A stretch of DNA of 64,000 nt from Eubacteriaceae bacterium (GCA_910574915.1 CAJTCR010000021.1:21721-85720); one strand, 5' to 3'; numbered from the stretch's first letter, positions 54,445 through 63,823 are shown. Made by a program: numbers and translations. Notes: generated by a model from the letters alone, not told the origin.

Positions 54445-55770
54445 ATGGATATAAAGCAGATGGCAGACTGTAAATGTCCGTTTTGCTTTCAGAGATTTAG
54501 TCCCCAGAAGGCGGCGTTTAAGGCAATGACGGTATTTACCGAGCAGGATTTTTCAGCGGGCGGGTATGAGGAAGAAGAGCTGGAGCTGAAAAAGAAATAT
54601 GCATTAGAGACGGATGCGGCATATGAGCAGTTTTGGAACCGGTATCCGGGGAGTGAGCCGCAAAATGATTTTCGGGATTATCCGGTCATTGACAACTTAA
54701 GTGACGCGTATTTAAGCGGCAGGTATGAGGCGGATACGAGCGGATTTATCAACCGGGCAGTCGATGCGTTCGGGGTTGCTACCAAAGTGCGTATTTGTCC
54801 GTACTGTCATAATGTCCTGCCGTTTGAATTTGGCAAATATCCGGTGAAATATATTTCGGTGGCGGGGATTACGAGTTCGGGGAAGACGGTGTACCTGTCT
54901 CAGCTTCTGCGCCAGATCGAGACGTTTTTTGTAAAGGCGGGGCTGACCGTTGTCGGCACATATGACGAGGCGGAGCGGTTTTTGGACAATTACAGGATCT
55001 TAAAGGATGTCCCGCTGCCAAGAGGAAACGCGGCGGACGGGCTGATGCCGCCATTGGCGCTGAATGTCAAATGCAACCAGACGCAGCAGGTGTATACGCT
55101 CGTCTTTTATGATATTGCGGGAGAAAATTGTGTCAGGCCAGAACAGATGGAAAAATACGGGCCGTTTATTCAAAATTCGGACGGGATCTTGTTAATGATC
55201 GATCCAGACCAGTTTTTGGGCACCCAGCCAAGGGAAAAAGAAGCAGAAAAAGAAGCGCACAGCCCGGATAAAGTGATTGCTGCGATGTGGAATGCGTTTG
55301 TTACATCGGATAATACCGAGGGCAAGAGCCGGATTCCGCTGGCGGTTACGCTGTCAAAGAGCGATACCCAGACCGATGTGCTGGATTACCGCTCACAACT
55401 GTTTGCAAATATCCGCTATCAGGAATATACAGACGGTTCGATCCCGCAGAAAGAGTTTGCGGCTACCGATATGGAGGTGCGGCGGCTTTTGACGGGGCTG
55501 AACAAGACAAAAACCGAGATCTTGTGCAACAAATTAAATGAGTGCTTTCCGGTACACGCGTTTTTTGCGGTTTCCGCACTGAACGCCATGCCAAAGGAGC
55601 AGACCGGGGCAAATTTTGAAAATTACTATTTGCTGGACGAAGACCCGGAGACGATCCGTGTGGAAGAGCCGGTATTTTGGATTTTATCGAAGCTGGGAGT
55701 ATTGCAGGTAAAGGAAGCGGAACAGAAAAAGAAACACGCCGGGTTCCTGCGGAGATTGTTTGAAATGTAA
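54445..55770 (+). CDS. Zinc-ribbon P-loop GTPase of the tubulin-like operon
   Basis: This 441-residue protein carries a possible zinc ribbon made of C11-PF-C14 and C118-PY-C121. A P-loop NTPase follows: Walker A G141-ITSSGK-T148, switch/Walker B D223-IAG-E227 and a G4-like motif TLSKSD ending at D307. The DxxG and KSD motifs point to a TRAFAC-type GTPase. It resembles GTPases of GTPase-associated conflict systems (DO-GTPase group), but this is from memory of motif layout. The start at 54445 is preceded by AGAAAGGGTGATT. The following gene encodes a GAP1-like protein 31 bases downstream, which supports the link. Confidence 0.78.
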   Translation: MDIKQMADCKCPFCFQRFSPQKAAFKAMTVFTEQDFSAGGYEEEELELKKKYALETDAAYEQFWNRYPGSEPQNDFRDYPVIDNLSDAYLSGRYEADTSGFINRAVDAFGVATKVRICPYCHNVLPFEFGKYPVKYISVAGITSSGKTVYLSQLLRQIETFFVKAGLTVVGTYDEAERFLDNYRILKDVPLPRGNAADGLMPPLALNVKCNQTQQVYTLVFYDIAGENCVRPEQMEKYGPFIQNSDGILLMIDPDQFLGTQPREKEAEKEAHSPDKVIAAMWNAFVTSDNTEGKSRIPLAVTLSKSDTQTDVLDYRSQLFANIRYQEYTDGSIPQKEFAATDMEVRRLLTGLNKTKTEILCNKLNECFPVHAFFAVSALNAMPKEQTGANFENYYLLDEDPETIRVEEPVFWILSKLGVLQVKEAEQKKKHAGFLRRLFEM

Positions 55771-55801
55771 CGGCTGCTTTTGATAAGGAGGATGCGGTTT
55801 T

Positions 55802-58372
55802 ATGAATTTATATCAGGCTGGATATTACAGGCTGGGCGGACGCGGCAGCGGGGCAGGCTGGAAGCTTGTGGCGCCGTCTGCCGGCATGTCGGAGATCGCA
55901 AAGGCTGGTTTTCGCGGGATTGCGGCAAAGCTGGTGGATGTCGGGCAGCGGGACGGGCAGCCGGAAGCGCTTGGAATCTTTGGGCATGACCGTTTTTTTT
56001 ATTTGATGCATATCAATTATGCGGCTGTGGGAGAGGACAGCCGGGGTGTGGCGTATGTGCACGGATACTGTTTTCACCAGGCGGAGTATTATGAGCTGGC
56101 AAAGCAGCCCGAAATGCTGTTTGGGGTATTGCGCGAAAGCTTTGACCAAGAATACCGCCCGGAGCTTGTGTCTTATCCGGTCGTACAGTCGCTGCCTTAC
56201 CGGAGCATGAATGAGCGCCGCCTGCTGGATCAGTATCAGATCTCCACAGAGCTGTACCGGGCGATGCTGCTTGGGACGGTCTGTGCGATGGAAGGATACG
56301 GCGGCGCGCTGTGCGTGAAGTGTACGGTGCCTTTGGAACAGTATACGCAGGTGTACCAGGATCTGCTCTATTTAATTATGAAGGGGCTGCCGTATCATCT
56401 GCGCCAAAAGCTGCTGTCTTGTTCCCTGCCTGGCATACAGACGATGGTCTTTGTGTCGGATACGGTAATCGGGGATACGTTTGCAGACCTGGATACCGGG
56501 AGCTGGCAGTGCGATACGAAAAAGCTGGACAGCTACCAGTTTACCAGGCTTTACAATACAGACCTTTTTTATAACAGCAAGGATACGAGAGAGCAGGTGT
56601 TTGCAGCGATTGCGGCATTTGTGGACGAGGCGTTTACAGATCCGTTAAAACATGCGGGCTGCGCGCTGATCGAAGCCGGATTTCAAAAATGTATAAAAAA
56701 AAATGACGACGGGATCGACCCGGAGCAGGCGCCGCTTTTGATGCAGGAATTTTTAAATATGGATCTGCTGTATGGGGAAGAGACGGCGTCATATCTGGCT
56801 GCGCTGCTCGAACCGCTGAATCAAAACGGGATGCAGATCACAGACCAGACGCTGTCGGTTATGCTTGCGGCTGCCTATGAGAAGTGCCTGGCGCAGGAGA
56901 CGGCAAGGGCGGTGCAGTCTGCGGACGGACTGCCGTCCGGCGGGATGTATGAGCTGACCGGGCAGATGTCGCTGCTTTTTGCCTACAGGATACTGGCGCA
57001 GCGCAGGGAACAGGGCTTTGATGCGCTGCAAAAGCTGCAACATACCAATGCGGATGACCTGTATCCTGAGGTCTGCCGTTACCTGGAACAGATGGATGCG
57101 CAGTTTTTTGCCGATTATTACTGGAATTACTTTTTGCCGCGGGCGCTTACGACGTTAAAAAAGGCGGAGGTATTTCTGCTGGATCATGGCAGATCCTTTT
57201 CGCAGCAGGAGCAGCAGTCGTTTCAAAAGCTTTTGAAAAAACTTGTGGAACGGGAAATGCAGGGTGCGGAAAGCTTTGAAGAGCTGGCGGCTTGGGCGGA
57301 TACGATCGGGCGGCTGCGGCAGGGCGTGCCGTATCTGGACAGGGAGGGACAGTTATTAGAAGAGACGTATTTTGTGCTTTGGAACTGCTTTGACCTGGAA
57401 TGGTTTGACTTAGAACAGACGGCACGCTACAAGCAGTACCAGGTGCAAAAGAGCGCAAGTCCCAATGCGCAGAAAATCAGCCGCCTGCTTGCGGGGCTTG
57501 AGGAAGTCAGGCGTTCTACAGACGTGCACCGGATGTGGGATCTGCTGTTTGAAAACACGCAGGAAGCAGACGAAACACTGCTGCGCAGGATCCAGCGGGA
57601 ACTGCAAAAGGAGTTTTTTTCGAATGTGGAGAGCGTATCGGTATGGGAGCTGGACGCCTCGCTCGTCTTGTGCTACGACGCACAAAAAAAGCAGTTTGAC
57701 CTGGTAAAGTGGATCTGCGAATGGGCAGACCGCAGGCGGATGCAGGAACTGACCGGGCTGTTTGCAGAGTATGAAAAGGCGTCCAGCCTGTTTCAGTGGG
57801 ACCGGCACAGAGAATGCCTGATCCGGTGCCTGGGAGAAACGCTGAAAGGGAAAAAACAAAGTGCTTACGGCAGGCTGCCCGACGACCGGAAAAAGGCTTT
57901 GCAGCTTTTATACCGGGCTTTTCGGGAAACAGACCGTGAAAAAAGTACGGGCAGAGGGCTTTTTTATATTATGCACAGGGAAGTGCTTGGATTTTTCGCA
58001 TTGCTGTCGCTGGCATTTTGTGAAATCTGCTTAAGGCGGTACGGCAGTACGGATTCACGGTTTCCGCTCGCCCTTGTCTCGTTTGCGGCAGCCTGTTTCC
58101 TTGCCGTGCTGGTAATAAAAGCAGTCGCAGCGGGCAGGCAGGCAAAGAACAAAACGCCGCAGCCGCAGACAGATCAGGAGATGCCAGACAATGAGGAGAC
58201 AGGCGGTGTTTTGGCAAGCTGCGTCGTTGTGATGCTGCTTGTGATGATGATATCCGCGGCAGCAGCCGTCTATTTTTTAGACGGATTTTTGATAAAGGCA
58301 GGATGTGTGATGGGATTTTTGGCATTGGCAGCGTTTATGGCACTGCTCAATGGGCTGGTGACGAAAGAATAG
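55802..58372 (+). CDS. GAP1-like (GTPase-associated protein) membrane protein
   Basis: This 856-residue protein has an N-terminal domain of about 250 residues with the layout of GTPase-associated protein 1 (NLYQAGYYRLGGRGSGAGW, then YCFHQAEYYELAKQP). A long helical middle follows (about 270-710). The C-terminus has four likely membrane helices (about 720-740, 750-775, 800-825, 832-852). The large part would be cytoplasmic and the protein would be anchored at its end. It lies right behind the P-loop GTPase gene with AAGGAGG before the start. The GAP1 assignment is a pattern judgement and should be tested with a profile search. Confidence 0.6.
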   Translation: MNLYQAGYYRLGGRGSGAGWKLVAPSAGMSEIAKAGFRGIAAKLVDVGQRDGQPEALGIFGHDRFFYLMHINYAAVGEDSRGVAYVHGYCFHQAEYYELAKQPEMLFGVLRESFDQEYRPELVSYPVVQSLPYRSMNERRLLDQYQISTELYRAMLLGTVCAMEGYGGALCVKCTVPLEQYTQVYQDLLYLIMKGLPYHLRQKLLSCSLPGIQTMVFVSDTVIGDTFADLDTGSWQCDTKKLDSYQFTRLYNTDLFYNSKDTREQVFAAIAAFVDEAFTDPLKHAGCALIEAGFQKCIKKNDDGIDPEQAPLLMQEFLNMDLLYGEETASYLAALLEPLNQNGMQITDQTLSVMLAAAYEKCLAQETARAVQSADGLPSGGMYELTGQMSLLFAYRILAQRREQGFDALQKLQHTNADDLYPEVCRYLEQMDAQFFADYYWNYFLPRALTTLKKAEVFLLDHGRSFSQQEQQSFQKLLKKLVEREMQGAESFEELAAWADTIGRLRQGVPYLDREGQLLEETYFVLWNCFDLEWFDLEQTARYKQYQVQKSASPNAQKISRLLAGLEEVRRSTDVHRMWDLLFENTQEADETLLRRIQRELQKEFFSNVESVSVWELDASLVLCYDAQKKQFDLVKWICEWADRRRMQELTGLFAEYEKASSLFQWDRHRECLIRCLGETLKGKKQSAYGRLPDDRKKALQLLYRAFRETDREKSTGRGLFYIMHREVLGFFALLSLAFCEICLRRYGSTDSRFPLALVSFAAACFLAVLVIKAVAAGRQAKNKTPQPQTDQEMPDNEETGGVLASCVVVMLLVMMISAAAAVYFLDGFLIKAGCVMGFLALAAFMALLNGLVTKE

Positions 58373-58405
58373 AGAATCTCCAAAAAGGACAGGCAGGGAA
58401 AAATC

Positions 58406-59578
58406 ATGAGCAGAAAACGTTTTTCATTAAAAATGCTGGCTGGCAGCATTTTGGCAGGAGCTGCATATGGAATCGCGGGGGAGGCAGCCTATTCGTATCT
58501 GAAACAGCGTGTTTCCCCTACCTTGGTAACCGCCTTGTATTTTACGGGCATGTATTTGTTTATCGGAATCGTTGTCTATCTGGTCGGACGGATGGGGCAC
58601 GCAAAGGCAGACGGGCAGGTAAACAAAAAGCAGTGGGCGGCGGCGCTGCTGCTGACCGTGCTGCTCTCGGCGCTGTTTGCATATGTCTATAGCTGGATCG
58701 GGACAGGCGGGCGCAGGCAGGCGTTTGCGGCATACCTGTTTGTGATCGACCATTCGGGTTCTATGAACCAGACAGACCCAGAAGCGCTGCGGTATCAGGC
58801 GGTGGAAAAACTGCTGGAGGATAAAGAGCCGGAATTTTGCTATGGGATCTATCAGTTTGCAGATCAGGCGCAGATGGTCAGGGATATGGCGCCTGTCGGC
58901 GAAAAACATACGGCATACAAGGTGGAAAATATGGGAGGCACAGCGTTTATCCGTGTGCTGGATACGATTTTGCAGGATCTGGAGTCCGGCAGGTTAAAGC
59001 TGCCGGACCGTTGCAGGATGATCTTGTTAAGTGACGGCTATGCCACGGATGTGGACGCCGCAAGCCGGTACGACTGTATCCGCAGGCTGGAACAGTTTGC
59101 GGACAAGGGAATCTCGATTAGCACGGTAGGTATGGCAGCGGACGTGGACATGGAGCTATTGATGCTGGCAGCGGATAAGACCGGAGGAATCTATGTCGGC
59201 GTGCAGGATGTCGGGCAGCTAGAGGCAGGAATGCGCCAGGCGGCACAGCCGGACGTGGAACACAGGGATCTGCTCGGATACCGCAGTGTGGGCGAGGCAG
59301 ACTGGGTGCTTGCAGTGCTTCGTGTGGTATTTATTATTGGGCTGGGCATTTTGGTCGCAGTAGAAAAGACGGTATTATGCGAGCGGTTTTTAAATACCAA
59401 TTCGGTGCTTGCAAGCTCTGTGGCAGGCAGCGCGCTGGGCGGAATCTGTCTGGAAGCCGGTATGAACATGCTGGGGCTGCATCCGTCAGCGATGCGCGCC
59501 GCGCTGTGCGTGCTGGTGGGCTTTACGCTGCTGCGTGAGGACGAGGCGGCGGATACACACGTGCGTTACATGGAGTAG
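58406..59578 (+). CDS. Polytopic membrane protein with a VWA domain
   Basis: This 390-residue protein has three N-terminal membrane helices (residues 8-28, 38-58, 72-92), then a VWA domain with a MIDAS start VIDHSGSMNQTD near residue 113 and MILLSDGYATD near 205. Two or three helices follow (about 305-325, 335-360, 365-380). The domain arrangement recalls BatA/BatB-type proteins, but no MoxR ATPase gene is present. It lies 33 bases after the GAP1-like gene and 31 bases before the pseudo-amidase gene. It may relay a signal between the membrane and the GTPase machinery. Confidence 0.8.
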   Translation: MSRKRFSLKMLAGSILAGAAYGIAGEAAYSYLKQRVSPTLVTALYFTGMYLFIGIVVYLVGRMGHAKADGQVNKKQWAAALLLTVLLSALFAYVYSWIGTGGRRQAFAAYLFVIDHSGSMNQTDPEALRYQAVEKLLEDKEPEFCYGIYQFADQAQMVRDMAPVGEKHTAYKVENMGGTAFIRVLDTILQDLESGRLKLPDRCRMILLSDGYATDVDAASRYDCIRRLEQFADKGISISTVGMAADVDMELLMLAADKTGGIYVGVQDVGQLEAGMRQAAQPDVEHRDLLGYRSVGEADWVLAVLRVVFIIGLGILVAVEKTVLCERFLNTNSVLASSVAGSALGGICLEAGMNMLGLHPSAMRAALCVLVGFTLLREDEAADTHVRYME

Positions 59579-59609
59579 GAAAGATACTTATGGCGAGGTG
59601 GATAGAAAT

Positions 59610-60611
59610 ATGAAAAAGCTTGTAAACGGGCTGCTGTACAGCCTGCTGATTGCGGTAGCGGCTGCCGGGATGTTTGGCGTGGCGCAGTTTATCGTGCAGG
59701 AACAAGGACGGGTGGAGGAGGAAGACAGGCAGCGCAGGCTGGCACTGGAGGAACGCGCGCGGGAAGAAGCGGCACGCGCCCAACAGGAAGCAGAGCAGGA
59801 ACCAGAAGACTACTGTGTCGTGTATGTCAAAGAGCTGCCTATATATGAGAAGAAAAAGATTACGAAAATAAAAGCAGGGAGCACACAAATGCTTTCTTGC
59901 GGGGATAAAATCACCGTGCTGGAAGAAGACGGGCTGTATACAAAGATCCGCACAGAGCAGGACAGCATCGGTTATGTATGGAGCGACTGCATTGGGATGC
60001 TTTCAGACAGGCAGGAGCTGTTTGATTCAAAATCGAAAACTGAACCAAAAGTAGTCGCGCTGGATATAAACCTGTCCGGGCAGGACGCGTCAGAGCAGGC
60101 ACAAGAAGCGGATGCGCTCTGCTTTACGCTGGCTGCTGCGCTGGAAAAGCGTCTGGAAGAAAACGGCTTTGAAACCGTGCTGACAGCCAGGGCAGGAGAA
60201 GGAATCAGCAGCGAGGCAAAGCGGATCGAGCTGGCAAACCAGATCCAGGCGGATGTGCTGCTGCAACTGGATCTGGGCAGCAGCGATCCCGCGCAAAGCG
60301 CCGCTGCCGCTTACTGCACGGCGGCGGACAGCCAGTATCCGGCTGCGGCGCATTTTCCTTACAGCAACAAGCTTGGGAAAAGGATTTTAAAATATTATAC
60401 AAAACAGACCGGGTTTGCAGACGGCGGGGTGATTCCAAGCAGTGATGCGGCAGGCAGGAATGAGAGCAGGATGCCTGCGGTCATGTTAAAGCTGGGAAAT
60501 CTGTCTGACAGAGGGCAGTATGAGAAGATGAAAAAGGAGAGGTTTCAGGCAAAGATGGTAAAGGGGATTGCGGATGGGGTTGCGGCGTATTTTCAGGCAG
60601 TGGATCGGTAG
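59610..60611 (+). CDS. Secreted SH3-amidase_3-like protein lacking zinc ligands (pseudo-amidase)
   Basis: This 333-residue protein has an N-terminal anchor (MKKLVNGLLYSLLIAVAAAG), a charged, Glu-rich helix near 30-62, an SH3-like domain (about 65-130) and an N-acetylmuramoyl-L-alanine amidase (Amidase_3) fold from about 150. Fold marks are VVALDINLSGQD, LEENGFETVLTAR, IELANQIQADVLLQLDLGSSD and MPAVMLKLGNLSDRGQYEKM. In active enzymes these places read DPGHGG, SIHAN and VExGFLSN; here the histidines and the glutamate are gone. It therefore probably binds peptidoglycan or regulates an amidase. It is the last gene of the tubulin-like operon. Start 59610 fits the signal anchor. Confidence 0.75.
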   Translation: MKKLVNGLLYSLLIAVAAAGMFGVAQFIVQEQGRVEEEDRQRRLALEERAREEAARAQQEAEQEPEDYCVVYVKELPIYEKKKITKIKAGSTQMLSCGDKITVLEEDGLYTKIRTEQDSIGYVWSDCIGMLSDRQELFDSKSKTEPKVVALDINLSGQDASEQAQEADALCFTLAAALEKRLEENGFETVLTARAGEGISSEAKRIELANQIQADVLLQLDLGSSDPAQSAAAAYCTAADSQYPAAAHFPYSNKLGKRILKYYTKQTGFADGGVIPSSDAAGRNESRMPAVMLKLGNLSDRGQYEKMKKERFQAKMVKGIADGVAAYFQAVDR

Positions 60612-60757
60612 GTTTTACAGGGAGGGACGCCGGGAAAGAGGATGTGCCTCCCCTGGCTGCGTCCGTTCCAGAATGATAAGAATCCCTAAGCATTCTGTTT
60701 ACAGGAAGGAAAAAATAAGCTCGATATGGTTTTGGTTGTATGAAAGCAGCAGAGGTT
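60612..60757 (+). repeat. R element copy K (plus orientation, internal deletion)
   Basis: The left arm and the first strand of the inner helix are present (60615-60700), followed directly by the right flank AAGCTCGATATGG (60718-60730) and the TATGAAAGCA tail. The centre and right arm are missing. It starts right after the pseudo-amidase stop codon. Confidence 0.7.
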
Positions 60758-60813
60758 GTGGAATGTTTTGTAGTTTTTGGCTCTGGTGTGCGGCGGAAAG
60801 GACAGGCAAAAGA

Positions 60814-62841
60814 ATGAAAAGAAATGTAAAAAATAAAAAGAATAATAAGAAGATGTGTATATTTGCGGCAGCAGTATTTTTGGCTGCTGGCATTGTGGGG
60901 GTTGGGGTGCCTGGTCGGGTGAATGCGGGGGTTATAGTGCCTGTGGAATGTTTGTCTGCCGATTTGCCGGAAACGGTTTGGGAGGCTGGGCAGTTTGCGG
61001 TTTTGCGCAGCAGCCGGGCGGGAGGCAGGCTGGAGGGGAATGCGAAAAAGATTTATGATTTTTTGAAGGCGGAGCTTATGAAGACGGCGGATGGAATACA
61101 AACGACGGCACAGTTTACGCTGCCGGTCAGTGAAATCCTGGACAAGCTGCAATATACGCAGCAGGAGATCGGTGCTTCTTTTTCAGATCCTGATACGGGC
61201 AGGCAGGTTTCAAGCGAAAAACAGGTGGAAATTTTGGATCAGTTTCGAAACAGGCAGATTGTATCGGATACGCAGATTCAAAACCTGTTTCAGTCGCTGC
61301 TGGTAGATTGTCCTTATGAGCTGTACTGGTATGATAAGGCGGCGCAGGGAAGCTTTCGCATGACGATGTCCGGGGCGCAGATTCAAAACAAAGGGACGGA
61401 ACATGCCGTATTGTCTTTGGAGAACGCGGTGCTTTCGTTTGGCTTTCTTGTTGACAGCGCATACGGCAGCGGCTACCAACTGGACGCAGGAAAGACGGCG
61501 GCGGTAAGGCAGGCGATGGAATATGCGCAGCAGATTGTCAGGGAAGCAGCCGGGCTTTCCGATTATAAAAAGCTTGTGTATTACCGGAAAAAAATCTGTG
61601 AACTGGTCTCTTATAATAAGGAAGCGGCAGCGTCCAGATCTCCAGGCAACCAGAATCCGTGGCAGTTGGTCTATGTATTTGACAAAGACAATACGACAAA
61701 TGTTGTCTGTGAGGGGTATGCAAAAGCATTCCAGTATCTTTGCGACGAGACGGATTTTACAGACCCGGATATATGCAGCTATATTGTGACCGGAATGATG
61801 ACAGGCGGTACGACGGCGGGGCTTCATATGTGGAATATCGTGCATATGGGGGATTTTGGAAATTATCTGGTCGATGTGACAAATTGTGACGAGGGTGCGA
61901 TCGGTGCGGAGGATGCATTGTTTTTAACCGGGTATACGTCGAAGGATGCACAGGGCGGATACCAGATTGCGATAGACGCTCCGTCACAGGCGGGAAAAAC
62001 GGTTTCTTATGTGTACCGCGACTATATCAAAGAGATTTATTCAGACAAAGAGCTGACACTGGAAAAGGGCGGCAGGTTAAAAGAGTCGGACGTGCATGTG
62101 CATTCGTGGAACGAATCGGAAAAGACAGACGCCGCGTGTGAAGCGCCTGGCAGGATTTCCTACATATGCCCTGTATGCGGCAGGGAAAAGACAGAAGAGA
62201 TCCCAGCGGCGGGACACGCCTACGAAGCTGTCAGCAAGTGGCAGGAAAGCAGCGGTGCCTGCACCATTACGTTTGTCTGCAAAAATGACCGCACGCATAA
62301 ACTGCCGCAGGTCACAGCGGATACAGGGCAGGAGCCAAAGCTTCTTACCGCAGACATCACAGATACGTATGGAAACTACAAATACAGCCTGTGCATAGAC
62401 CTTATGGACTTAACAGCAGGAAACAGTCTGTTTGTCTACCGCTTGGATGAAACGGGCACATACAGCATGGTCAATGACCAAACATATAAAATCAGCCCGG
62501 ATGGCAGCATATTTCTTTCTCTGCCGCATAACCAGTCTTACCAGCTATTAAATGCAGCGAAAGCGGAGGAAATCAGCCGGTCTATTTTAAATAAGGCAGC
62601 GCCGCGGCAGACGTCTGCTGTGATAAAGAAGGGCAAAAGCATAAACATGCGCCTTGACAGCGGACTGCATCCTGCGAATGTCAAAAGCATTGCCTATACG
62701 TCATCCAAAAAGGCAGTCGCAAAGGTGTCTGCAAATGGAAAGGTTACCGCGAAAAAGGCGGGAAAAGCCGTGATTCGGGCGAAGGTTACGTTAAAAAACG
62801 GGGCGGTAACGACGGTTTCGATGGAGGTTAGAGTGAAATAG
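60814..62841 (+). CDS. Secreted transglutaminase-like protein with a C-terminal Big_2-like domain
   Basis: This 675-residue protein has a signal peptide (hydrophobic residues 14-30, cleavage near 39). A transglutaminase-like core carries the triad C299 (VVCEGYAKAF), H338 (GLHMWNIV) and D354 (LVDVTNCD). A small cysteine-rich module follows (C-x2-C in YICPVCGRE, with HSW and GHAYEA), then a beta domain, and a C-terminal Big_2-like domain (SSKKAVAKVSANGKVTAKKAG). Such proteins act as proteases or cross-linking enzymes at the surface. Start 60814 is chosen for the signal peptide; the ribosome site AAAGGA is 11 bases upstream. Its 3' end overlaps the convergent radical SAM gene by 14 bases. Confidence 0.82.
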   Translation: MKRNVKNKKNNKKMCIFAAAVFLAAGIVGVGVPGRVNAGVIVPVECLSADLPETVWEAGQFAVLRSSRAGGRLEGNAKKIYDFLKAELMKTADGIQTTAQFTLPVSEILDKLQYTQQEIGASFSDPDTGRQVSSEKQVEILDQFRNRQIVSDTQIQNLFQSLLVDCPYELYWYDKAAQGSFRMTMSGAQIQNKGTEHAVLSLENAVLSFGFLVDSAYGSGYQLDAGKTAAVRQAMEYAQQIVREAAGLSDYKKLVYYRKKICELVSYNKEAAASRSPGNQNPWQLVYVFDKDNTTNVVCEGYAKAFQYLCDETDFTDPDICSYIVTGMMTGGTTAGLHMWNIVHMGDFGNYLVDVTNCDEGAIGAEDALFLTGYTSKDAQGGYQIAIDAPSQAGKTVSYVYRDYIKEIYSDKELTLEKGGRLKESDVHVHSWNESEKTDAACEAPGRISYICPVCGREKTEEIPAAGHAYEAVSKWQESSGACTITFVCKNDRTHKLPQVTADTGQEPKLLTADITDTYGNYKYSLCIDLMDLTAGNSLFVYRLDETGTYSMVNDQTYKISPDGSIFLSLPHNQSYQLLNAAKAEEISRSILNKAAPRQTSAVIKKGKSINMRLDSGLHPANVKSIAYTSSKKAVAKVSANGKVTAKKAGKAVIRAKVTLKNGAVTTVSMEVRVK

Positions 62842-63823
62842 TTTCCTGAAATAATCTCCCCTGCCAGGTACCGCGCTGTGAAAACCGTTTGGTAAAGGTA
62901 TTTAATACCCGCTTTTTATCCGCACTCCATGCAGGAGCGACAAGCAGCTTTTTTGGCGCGTCTCCGGTCAGGCGGTGGATGACCATAGACGGCGGCAGGT
63001 GTTCCAGGCAGGTAATGACAAAGTCTACATATTCTTCCATCGAAAACAAAGGAAACGGCTGCCGGGCATAAAGGTGTGCCAGATCGGTGCCTTCCAATAC
63101 ATGCAGAAGCTGTAGCTTAATGCCGTTTACTGCCGGGGAAAAATGCGCCAGATAATCTACGGATTCCAGCATATGTGCCTGGGATTCCAAAGGAAGCCCC
63201 AGGATAAGATGGACGATCACGGTGATTCCTGCCGCGCGAAGCTGCCTGACTGCTTCTTCAAAACAGGAAAGCGGGTAGCCGCGGCGGATCCATGCAGCCG
63301 TTTCAGGATGGATCGTTTGCAGCCCAAGTTCTACCCAGACGGGTTTTTTGGCATTCAGTTCACGAAGAAGCTGAATTTTTTCCGGCTCTAAGCAGTCCGG
63401 GCGGGTCGCGACAGAAAGAGCTACGATGTCTTCCCGCTCGATGGCGCAGGTAAATAACGTTTTTAATCTTGCAGCAGGAGCGTATGTATTTGTAAAAGAC
63501 TGAAAATAGGCAATGTATGCGCCTGACGGCGGCATTTTTCTGGAAACAAGCATTTTCGCGGCATCTATCTGCCGTCCAATATCGATCTGCGGGAAGCCGT
63601 CAGCATCCTGGCTGGCGGCAGGTTTTACAGCGAAATCGCCGGAGCCGCCTGCGCTGCAAAAAATACAGCCGCCGTATCCAAGTGTCCCGTCGCGGTTTGG
63701 GCAGCTCATTCCGGCATCCAGGGAAAGCTTATAAACTTTTTTGCCAAATTGCTGTTTTAGCCATGTATTTAAGGTGTAATAAGGATGGTCGTTCCATAAG
63801 GTTTTGTAGTTGGTATTGTTCAT
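62828..63823 (-). CDS. TIGR01212 family radical SAM protein (YhcC-like)
   Basis: This 331-residue protein has the radical SAM cluster motif in C-PNRDGTLGYGGC-IFC near residue 41, of the form typical for TIGR01212. It continues with a barrel (VWVELGLQTIHPETA, VIVHLILGLPLES) and ends in a short C-terminal part. Its substrate is unknown; the family is widespread and has been linked to tRNA or cofactor modification only loosely. ATG 63823 matches the usual MNNTNYKTLW-type start; a longer frame from 63883 adds 20 residues. The 3' ends of this gene and the transglutaminase gene overlap. Confidence 0.85.
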   Translation of the reverse strand: MNNTNYKTLWNDHPYYTLNTWLKQQFGKKVYKLSLDAGMSCPNRDGTLGYGGCIFCSAGGSGDFAVKPAASQDADGFPQIDIGRQIDAAKMLVSRKMPPSGAYIAYFQSFTNTYAPAARLKTLFTCAIEREDIVALSVATRPDCLEPEKIQLLRELNAKKPVWVELGLQTIHPETAAWIRRGYPLSCFEEAVRQLRAAGITVIVHLILGLPLESQAHMLESVDYLAHFSPAVNGIKLQLLHVLEGTDLAHLYARQPFPLFSMEEYVDFVITCLEHLPPSMVIHRLTGDAPKKLLVAPAWSADKKRVLNTFTKRFSQRGTWQGRLFQETISL

